From NCBI RefSeq assembly GCF_000003605.2, contig NW_003111479.1, forward strand, positions 95,677-123,997: a stretch of DNA of 28,321 nucleotides, written 5' to 3'. A program made the position numbers and the translations under genes. The DNA is from Saccoglossus kowalevskii. Lineage: Eukaryota > Hemichordata > Enteropneusta > Harrimaniidae. This document shows positions 24,801-28,321 of the stretch, piece by piece. Below the pieces are notes generated by a model. The model ran no database searches. It was not told the origin of the DNA and saw only the letters and a program-made list of their open reading frames with translations. Positions within the stretch are counted from its first letter, which is position 1. The number at the start of each line of letters is the position of its first letter.

Positions 24801-26794
24801 TAAGGGTTGTATACAGTATGTAAGACACATTGCTTACATGAGTGCACAGTGACTAGCATTTTGTTAAGAATACTCAATTTTATAATTTTACTCTGTCTGT
24901 TACCTTTAATGTTATTTCTTTTTCTTTATGAATATTTTAAGGGAAAGGAATAGGAACAGCACTCCTGAAAAATATTATTGAAGTAAGTAATTTGTTTCCC
25001 TATACTTCCCATACATCTCAGAGTGATCATCTTGTGAAACAATAATAATGTTTTCTAAATAGTAATTCAAGTTATGTTTACAAGAAGGACAATATTATTA
25101 CCAGTAATGATCTCTGTACAAGATCTTGTCAGAAGCTGGAAATCTCCAACTTTTATTTATTCCACGTTTATTATTTCATCAACGCTTGTCTTTTTATGCA
25201 TGTATGTTTACATACAGATAGTAAAATTACATTTGATCTAATCTTTGCTTTGTGATCAGGGTTACTAATCTAAAAAAAAAGTATGTGGAAACTTTTGTAA
25301 GAGCAAGGGCAAATTACAGCAGTACATGTGTTCACCCTGGAGTAGTTATAGTAGATGTAATCGATGAGGGTTTTGATATTACCTTCTGATGTGAAGTGCA
25401 CTTATCAGCATTCAATGTAAAATTACAAGATCACTTGTGATATGTATTCTGTGTCTAATGTTACCTCGTTACTGACATTGCTAAATATAGCACATCAAGA
25501 ACACCTGCTGTAATGTGATAGTTTAATAGAAACGTATAACTGGTGGATATATTGTATGATGTTAAAATGTCTGGATGAGGCATCTGTCACCAAAACAACT
25601 TTAAAACTTACATGTACCCGGGTATATACATGTATATGAATGATTTAATAGCACTAGGTCATAGTTCAAAGTTGTTGAAGTCATTTAGGTTTTTCCAGTA
25701 CTTTGTCTTGTATATTCTGTAATTATTTAGATTTATTATTTCAATTTTCAACTAATTGGAGTCCATATATTTTAATTTGACTCTAAATATTATTCGACCT
25801 TGACTGGTATATCTACACTTCATAATTTGTATTTTGGTCATAAAAAATATCAATTGAGCATATATTTGTGTCTTTTTGACTCCTGTGTGGAAGGCTTGGT
25901 TGCTATCTGTGCATATTAATTACCTAATTTGCATATTAATTTGCCAATTCTTAGTCTTTTCAACTAATATTTCAACACAGGTGCTTTGGAATAATACACG
26001 AATGTGATTACTTCAGGGTTGAAATCCTTGCATATTAATTATCTATTTTGTGATGTATTGAAGGCATCGGACAAAAGATGTGACTAACTATCAGATGACC
26101 ATATATGGTTGTGTTACCTAATTAATATGCATCACTGTAATATCTCAAGTACTGTTGCAGATAGAGACTGTAATTTTGTTGTCAGACAAGATATATGACA
26201 GAAATATCAAGTCATTATATATGATCATGATTTCATAAAATATTTATAATTCTTGTAACCATCAATGGCTTTGTATGCAATGCATAACATTTTTGCTTTA
26301 TGTGTATTGAAGATGTGCTTCTAATATAGTAAATACAGTATTCCTTATTTATACTTCGATCCCTCCTTAAATACCCTCACACCCATAAGTTCTATCTCAG
26401 CTTTCTTTGATTATAAACTTCATTCAAATGTAATACATGGTTACTATGCAATTTTCTCTGACACAACTTGCTTATCATTTAGTCAAAAAATGGTGGTAAA
26501 TATTTTAGGTGCAGTCATGTATGCTTGAGTGCAATCTATTTTCTTTACAACATTCTATTTTTGAGTCCTGCACTTTTGAAATGGGGAGCCCCTGATGGGT
26601 TTGACCATGTTTACCCTAGGATTAAATCAATTAACAAAATGATAAACATACTGTTAATGCTTTTTCACCTAATTTTTCAGCAGATTGAGCTAGAAAAATG
26701 TAAATTTGCTGATATAATGTCAAAGCGGGCTATGTATTTCCTAGCAGTCGACAGATTATTTGAACTCAGCGAGCTGACACCTATAGATCTGTGA
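12741..26794 (+). CDS. SAT2-like: SAT2-like polyamine/thialysine N-acetyltransferase (GNAT fold), four-exon model
   Basis: Model: join of 12741-12855, 24468-24665, 24942-24982 and 26681-26794, 468 bases and 155 residues. The family transfers acetyl from acetyl-CoA to spermidine/spermine (SAT1) or to thialysine and related amines (SAT2) in the cytoplasm. The first three exons give continuous family sequence: R-E-A-K-S-S-D-C near residue 6, I-K-E-L-A near 20, N-D-G-F-G then F-Y-H-C-F-V-A near 42-55, Y-Y-F-T-Y-S-T-W near 78, E-D-I-Y-V near 93, and the acetyl-CoA loop R-G-K-G-I-G near 102-107. By memory Y-S-T-W and E-D-I-Y-V-x-P-E favour SAT2 over SAT1. The fourth exon is less certain and lacks the D-W-N and catalytic Tyr region. 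Introns are phase 1, 1 and 0. If exon 4 is wrong, the true last exon lies beyond the window. Confidence 0.85.
12927..13134. mobile_element. MITE with CTGTAAA termini, TA target duplication, nested inverted words
   Basis: The left end CTGTAAAGGGGGTAATTATT (12927-12946) matches the reverse complement of the right end, which reads CTGTAAAATGACTAATTTTC, with a few mismatches. The match continues through CACTGGGTTTTAATTT. TA flanks both sides (12925-12926 and 13135-13136). The interior repeats CACTGGGTTTTAA-like words in alternating orientation four times, so a single strand could fold into several hairpins. No ORF. It sits 71 bases inside SAT2-like intron 1. Confidence 0.8.
13137..13944. other. 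Intron 1 sequence, nothing recognised
   Basis: AT-rich intronic DNA with no exon-like block, RNA gene or clear repeat on either strand. Confidence 0.55.
13945..14321 (+). repeat. Dispersed repeat, family C
   Basis: Shares with 25885-26300 the words TTATCTCGAGAACC (or close forms), GGGTTAAAATCC (GGGTTGAAATCC in the other copy), and the palindrome-containing ATCAGATGACCATATATGG followed by GTTACCT and ACTGTAATAT. The two copies are on the same strand and both end next to the GCTTCTAATATAGTAAATA sequence. Non-coding. Confidence 0.65.
14326..14433. mobile_element. Short MITE, about 108 bp, TA target duplication
   Basis: The left arm CTGTATTTACTCTATTAGAAG (here CTGTATTTACTC then TATTAGAAG, 14326-14346) is the reverse complement of CTTCTAATATAGTAAATATGG (14413-14433) with three mismatches. 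TA flanks at 14324-14325 and 14434-14435. The last 19 bases of the right arm recur exactly at 26317-26335, where only one arm is evident. No coding content. Confidence 0.72.
14440..15452. other. Intron 1 sequence, nothing recognised
   Basis: AT-rich intronic DNA. The open frame near 14854-15039 is Asn/Ile/Lys-rich with no motif and no flanking splice signals. Confidence 0.55.
15453..15815 (+). repeat. Degenerate copy of hairpin-headed repeat family A
   Basis: AGTCCCTGGGAACGGGAACT (15453-15472) is a shortened version of the family A head hairpin. It is followed by TATAATTTGGTCTTTGTC and then GTTCATTCTTTGCATATGC, AGTACTTTATGTGACACATAT, and GATCAAAGACGGCCGACTGG. These parallel the order of text in 21531-21860. 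The 21-bp minisatellite begins directly after its distal end. Confidence 0.75.
15840..16352. repeat. 21-bp minisatellite, about 25 units
   Basis: The consensus unit is GATTGGACACATTTGGTGTA plus one variable base. I count 22 full units, two 18-bp units with GACAGTTG in place of GACACATTTG (near 15968 and 16029), and one degenerate unit near 16293. The two short units sit about 61 bp apart inside matching contexts, which suggests a multi-unit block was duplicated. A central run (16050-16190) is nearly uniform, and edges are more diverged. Because 21 is a multiple of three and the unit lacks stops in most frames, long repetitive open frames exist on both strands. None has splice or start evidence. 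Confidence 0.95.
16353..17243. other. Intron 1 sequence, nothing recognised
   Basis: AT-rich intronic DNA leading to the assembly gap. No exon-like block was seen. Confidence 0.55.
17244..17351. other. Assembly gap, 108 N
   Basis: The bases are unspecified. Open frames translated across it are meaningless. Gap content and true length are unknown, so a missing repeat or small exon inside it cannot be excluded. Confidence 0.99.
17352..17833. other. Intron 1 sequence, nothing recognised
   Basis: AT-rich intronic sequence after the gap, with no repeat or coding signal identified. Confidence 0.5.
17834..18118 (+). pseudogene. Coding-like fragment of unknown family, possibly a retroelement ORF remnant
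   Basis: The frame is open from just after the TGA at 17831-17833 to TAA at 18116-18118. From about 17915 it reads like real protein: D-H-V-D-I-R-T-C-F, then V-G-I-N-P-N-Q-I-R-S-A, then V-D-A-I-F-V-F-I-N-S-H-F-E-S, then V-W-D-K-S-S-A-F-K-K-N-G-L-H-C-V. Alternating hydrophobic strand and amphipathic segments and a balanced composition set it apart from neighbouring AT-driven frames. I do not recognise the family. A LINE ORF1-type nucleic-acid-binding domain is one guess. It lies deep inside SAT2-like intron 1, lacks a clear start, and could also be an exon of an unrelated gene with an acceptor near 17893. Confidence 0.3.
18119..19532. other. Intron 1 sequence, nothing recognised
   Basis: AT-rich, with several TACATGTA words and poly-T runs (for example 18707-18715). 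No exon, RNA gene or repeat family could be supported. Confidence 0.5.
19536..20227 (+). mobile_element. Harbinger-like DNA transposon derivative with palindromic subterminal repeats
   Basis: This block is clearly more GC-rich than its flanks. Its ends GTTGTGTTC (19536-19544) and GAACGCAAC (20219-20227) are inverted repeats with one mismatch, flanked by TAA and TAT (a decayed 3-bp duplication). Inside, the near-palindrome CTTAGCCCGTGCTAAG occurs at about 19649, 20033, 20067, 20134, 20165 and 20192, with weaker forms near 19556 and 20114. Each could be a hairpin or a protein-binding site. A 74-codon ORF sits between the left and right clusters. The layout fits an internally deleted element that kept the N-terminus of its transposase. 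The superfamily assignment is inferred. Confidence 0.6.
19714..19938 (+). pseudogene. Truncated Harbinger-like transposase N-terminus
   Basis: 74 codons from ATG at 19714 (context AAAAATGG) to TGA. A Leu-rich start (F-L-L-L-A-C-F-V-L) is followed by K-R-R-A-Q-E-R-E-R-R-R, then T-E-Y-S-V-L-L-M-H-V-V and E-P-N-L-F-C-L-R-L-E-L-L-Y-A-L-L. In PIF/Harbinger transposases (HARBI1 family) an Arg-rich tract is followed by a G-x-Y/F-x-x-L-x-x-E-L block, then F-x-x-x-L/F-R-M and L-L. The order and spacing here match that pattern loosely. The catalytic DDE domain is absent, so no transposition activity is expected. The GC-rich codon use differs from surrounding intron sequence. It might instead be a chance frame within the element. 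Confidence 0.45.
20367..20426. repeat. Foldback repeat related to the one at 10743
   Basis: GGCAGTACAG (20367-20376) and CTGTACTGCC (20417-20426) are perfect 10-bp inverted repeats. The 40-nt loop contains ATTGCATTGACCTCCACTAC and CACATACGTTGA, matching the reverse strand of the 10743-10841 foldback (GTGCATCGACCTCCGCTGC, CACATACTTTGA). The two copies are therefore in opposite orientation. Confidence 0.65.
20427..21528. other. Intron 1 sequence, nothing recognised
   Basis: AT-rich intron. One small inverted pair (GGCCACCAT at 20840 with ATATGGCC at 20854) resembles the GGCCGAC/GCCATC text of family A, but nothing else is supported. Confidence 0.5.
21529..22530 (+). repeat. Hairpin-headed repeat family A, partly duplicated
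   Basis: It begins with a hairpin at 21531-21563: GTCCCCGTT-CGGAC, loop AAA, GTCCG-AAAACGGGGAC, a 14-bp stem with a two-base bulge. A GTCCG tract follows to 21604. Next come GAGTCATATCTCAGAATCCC, GCATGTGCCTAGTACTTTA and monomers of about 141 bp with ATGGCCGACTGGCAGCCATC and ATTTTGGACATGCTTTGTC (near 21713, 21853, 22125, then decaying near 22264, 22387 and 22508). The head-proximal text is repeated about 412 bases downstream (from about 21962, with GTCCGTCCGTCTGTGTGTC), so part of the unit was tandemly duplicated. Frames of 80-129 codons here only translate the repeat. Confidence 0.9.
22531..23395. other. Intron 1 sequence, nothing recognised
   Basis: Mostly AT-rich intron with an A/T homopolymer patch near 22769-22792. 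A slightly richer piece near 22600-22700 and 22910-23000 has no coding or splice pattern that I trust. Confidence 0.5.
23396..24140 (+). repeat. Hairpin-headed repeat family B, copy 1, head hairpin lost; tandem units of about 155 bp
   Basis: It opens with CATCCGTCGTTCATGTCAAT and TTTACTTTTTCGACTTCTTC, the same text that follows the hairpin in the copy at 27621. The recognisable AGCTCCGC stem is missing. Body units carry AAACCGCAAGCAAGTCCAAT, TGCTTTGATATTACATATA, GGTACTACATGTGGACCTC and TAATTTTGGTGAATATTTTT. The CCGCAAG word falls at 23579, 23745 and 23899, with a degenerate fourth unit near 24040. One unit has an inserted CAAG. The block ends about 330 bp before exon 2. Non-coding. Confidence 0.9.
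24468..24665 (+). CDS. SAT2-like: SAT2-like exon 2 (GNAT core strands)
   Basis: The acceptor is a long T tract ending TTACATTCCAG at 24467. The first two bases complete a Val codon with the last base of exon 1. The translation L-R-N-D-G-F-G, F-Y-H-C-F-V-A-D, V-K-K-V-I-A-Y-A-I-Y-Y-F, T-Y-S-T-W-D-G-R, F-I-E-D-I-Y-V-T-P-E-H-R aligns with the SAT family without an internal stop. It covers central beta strands 2-4, including the E-D-I-Y-V strand that leads into the acetyl-CoA loop. The region between D-A-D and V-K-K is variable in the family. The donor is AGAG|GTAAAG, phase 1. The minus-strand frame over this exon is a shadow. Confidence 0.93.
24666..24941. other. SAT2-like intron 2
   Basis: A 276-base intron with GTAAAG donor and TTTTAAG acceptor. 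No internal feature seen. Confidence 0.85.
24942..24982 (+). CDS. SAT2-like: SAT2-like exon 3, 41-base micro-exon with the acetyl-CoA loop
   Basis: After the acceptor ATATTTTAAG, the two bases GG complete a Gly codon. The exon then reads K-G-I-G-T-A-L-L-K-N-I-I-E. Together with the preceding R-G this makes R-G-K-G-I-G, the R/Q-x-x-G-x-G/A pyrophosphate-binding loop of GNAT enzymes, followed by the start of its helix. The donor GAA|GTAAGT is consensus and phase 0. The intron in this position, just before the V-A-x-x-x-G-C segment, agrees with what I recall of vertebrate SAT genes. Confidence 0.93.
24983..25884. other. SAT2-like intron 3, first part; nothing recognised
   Basis: I searched this stretch by eye for the family's next segment (G-C ... 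D-W-N ... F-Y ... G-A) and did not find it. AT-rich, no clear repeat. Confidence 0.6.
25885..26345 (+). repeat. Dispersed repeat, family C, ending in a single MITE arm
   Basis: Starts CTCCTGTGTGGAAGG and includes several TGCATATTAATTA words, GGGTTGAAATCC, and ATCAGATGACCATATATGG followed by TTGTGTTACCTAATTAATA. It parallels 13945-14437 in the same order. The terminal GCTTCTAATATAGTAAATAC (26317-26336) is one arm of the MITE seen complete at 14326-14433. The opposite arm is not evident here. Confidence 0.65.
26681..26794 (+). CDS. SAT2-like: Candidate SAT2-like exon 4 (divergent C-terminus)
   Basis: A strong acceptor (CACCTAATTTTTCAG, ending 26680) with a plausible branch-point CTAAT precedes a phase-0 frame that matches the exon 3 donor and stops at TGA 26792-26794. 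The first residues Q-I-E-L-E-K-C resemble the V-A-L-D-K-G-C start of the SAT2 segment that follows this intron. Later R-A-M and E-L-S-E line up, without gaps between them, with R-A-M and D-L-T-E. Between C and R-A-M there are three residues fewer than in SAT2, the D-W-N motif is gone, and the position of the catalytic Tyr is Leu. It may be a diverged true exon, a decayed exon or coincidence. AATAAA at 27156-27161 could be the poly(A) signal. Confidence 0.42.
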   Translation, partial: QIELEKCKFADIMSKRAMYFLAVDRLFELSELTPIDL

Positions 26795-27164
26795 TTGCTG
26801 TTCTCCCATTTTGTTATATTACCTATAATGTCTGCAGGGTATGTGATAACATGGAGACACTAATCACCGCATGAACTGTCATTTTTATGTGTTCTCAATT
26901 CAAAATCCGCTGATTGAATAAGATTGAGTACTCCGTTAACGGCCTTACGGCCTGTTGAAATTACACAGTGGAATGACGCTGTTTAAAGAGGTGGTTACAG
27001 GGCACCATGTTTCATTTAATATTCAAGAGCTCCCCATCGAATGTTGAATCATGTCTAGCCATTTGTTTTATTCATCTAAATTTTATCTGTGTTTTCAAGA
27101 TTAGATACACATATTGCTGCAGTTGTACTTTTAAATTACTAATTTTGGACCAAATAATAAAATT
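26795..27164. other. Possible 3' UTR and flank
   Basis: No coding pattern. A small hairpin-like GGCCTTACGGCC lies at 26941-26952, and AATAAA at 27156-27161. If exon 4 is real, this would be its 3' UTR. Confidence 0.35.
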
Positions 27165-27510
27165 TATCATATATTCTCACAGTTCAGACAAAAATATTAA
27201 GTTCACATATGGTAATATAACAGTTTCACATGCTTGCATGGGTACAACATTCAACACCAGTGGATCACTAATGACAACAATGGAGTTCCTCATAGACAAT
27301 GTCAGAAAGACCAAACACTAAATATCAAATATTTACAACAGTAACAACAGCAGTAACATTAAAATGAAAACTAAATTATTTGTATCAATACAGATACCCA
27401 TTATATTATATGTGTCAGTGTTGTGGGGAATTACCACTAATATTAACCATTGGGAAAAATACCACATAAAATTCGGCAGACATCTATTATTAAAACAGGA
27501 ACAAAAGTAC
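27165..27510 (+). pseudogene. LINE fragment, same family and region as 8160-8470
   Basis: The translation F-T-Y-G-N-I-T-V near 27198 and F-N-T-S-G-S-L-M-T-T match F-T-Y-G-N-M-I-L and F-N-T-N-E-F-L in the 7925-9450 LINE. Further on, K-M-K-T-K-L-F-V-S-I-Q, I-I-L-Y-V-S and L-W-G-I-T match its K-L-F-V-T-I-H, I-L-L-Y-A-S and I-W-G-V-T segments after a stop and frame change. Only the thumb/connection part remains. No catalytic box. Confidence 0.75.
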
Positions 27511-27620
27511 TATTGGCTGCAGACTGAAAACTAGATTTGTCCTTTTTTTTAATTATTTAATTTTATTTATTGATCACTATAGTTTAATGTTTTAGAATGT
27601 CAAAATATGTTCTCTTTTTA
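27511..27620. other. Short AT-rich spacer
   Basis: T-rich sequence between the LINE fragment and the head of the next family B block. Nothing recognised. Confidence 0.5.
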
Positions 27621-28321
27621 TTAGCTCCGCTGTCGACTTTGTCGAGCGGAGCTTATCATATGAGTGATTGTCCGTCTCCGTCGTCCGTGTCAATGTTTTA
27701 CTTTTTCGACTTCTTCTTGAAAACTACAAGCCTGAATGCTTTAATACTTGGTGTATATGTACCTTGGGTAGACCTCTCTCAGATTTGTTCATTTCATGAT
27801 GATATCTGCAATTCTCTAATTTTGGTGAATATTTTTGTCATTTTTAGTAAAAAGTGATATTTTCGACTTCTTGTTGAAAACCGCAAGTCCAATTGCTTTG
27901 ATATTACATATATAGGTACTACATGTGGACCTCTCTCAGATTTGTTCATTTTGTAATGATATCTTTAATTCTCTAATTTTGGTGAATATTTTTGTAATTT
28001 TTGGTAAAAAGTGATATTTTCGACTTGTTGAAAACCGCAAGTCCAATTGCTTTGATATTACAAGTATAGGTACTACATGTCGACCTCTCTCAGATTTGTT
28101 CATTTTGTAATGATATCTTCAATTCTCTAATTTTGGTGAATATTTTTGTAATTTTTGGTAAAAAGTGATATTTTCGACTTCTTGTTGAAAACCGCAAGTC
28201 CAATTGCTTTGATATTACATATATAGGTACTACATGTGGACCTCTCTCAGATTTGTTCATTTTGTAATGATATCTTTAATTCTCTAATTTTGGTGAATAT
28301 TTTTGTAATTTTTGGTAAAAA
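27621..28321 (+). repeat. Hairpin-headed repeat family B, copy 2 with intact head; continues past window
   Basis: The head hairpin at 27623-27653 is AGCTCCGC-TG-TCGAC, loop TTT, GTCGA-GCGGAGCT: a 13-bp stem with a two-base bulge. GTCCGTCTCCGTCGTCCGTG follows, then TTTACTTTTTCGACTTCTTC and tandem units of 154-157 bp, with CCGCAAG at 27881, 28035 and 28192. Units are very similar to each other and to those at 23396-24140. The copy is on the same strand as copy 1, so the pair brackets SAT2-like exons 2-4. The small open frame at 27597-27857 only translates the repeat. Confidence 0.93.

Noticed and set aside
27007-27321. 104-codon frame as an independent gene
   Set aside because: Its second half is the LINE fragment, and the first half is AT-driven sequence with no motif.

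Overview
This is AT-rich, intron- and repeat-dominated animal genomic DNA. It has long introns with GT..AG borders, fossil LINE, SINE and MITE insertions, minisatellites, a 108-base assembly gap and no operons. The repeat style fits a marine invertebrate: hairpin-headed repeats followed by GTCCG tracts, frequent TACATGTA words, and dispersed 'ATATCTCAAGAACC...TTTCAATGAAACTTGG' text (paraphrased). From memory this resembles lophotrochozoan, hemichordate or lancelet genomes. I cannot name the species.

Only one protein gene is well supported. It is a plus-strand polyamine/thialysine acetyltransferase of the GNAT fold, closest by eye to vertebrate SAT2. Exon 1 is 12741-12855, exon 2 is 24468-24665 and exon 3 is 24942-24982. 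The introns fit in phase, and the protein reads through from the N-terminus to the acetyl-CoA loop (R-G-K-G-I-G). A fourth exon is proposed at 26681-26794. It has a strong acceptor, the correct phase, a stop codon and partial similarity to the SAT2 C-terminus, but it lacks the family's D-W-N motif and the catalytic Tyr. The total would be 155 residues against about 170 in the family. Intron 1 is 11.6 kb and carries most of the repeats.

Layout. 1-157: 53-bp tandem repeat. 1262-1855: possible terminal exon of another plus-strand gene. 2030-2456: 47-bp tandem array split by a MITE. 4070-4915: dispersed repeat fragments. 7154-7561: Harbinger-type MITE. 7925-9450: dead LINE. 9561-9902: tRNA-derived SINE. 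10490-10841: repeat fragment and foldback. 12741-26794: SAT2-like gene. Inside its intron 1: MITEs at 12927 and 14326, a degenerate hairpin repeat at 15453, a 21-bp minisatellite at 15840-16352, a sequence gap at 17244-17351, a coding-like fragment at 17834-18118, a Harbinger-like element with a short ORF at 19536-20227, a foldback at 20367, and two hairpin-family repeat blocks at 21529-22530 and 23396-24140. Downstream: a second LINE scrap at 27165-27510 and another hairpin-headed tandem block from 27621 to the window end.

The most interesting signals are three. The SAT2-like gene appears to have an altered C-terminal exon. Two otherwise different repeat families begin with hairpins of the same architecture. 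One MITE insertion can be undone on paper to give an exact tandem-repeat unit with a TA target duplication. I found no evidence of a new multi-gene system. Most other open frames are chance, or products of the 21-bp minisatellite.
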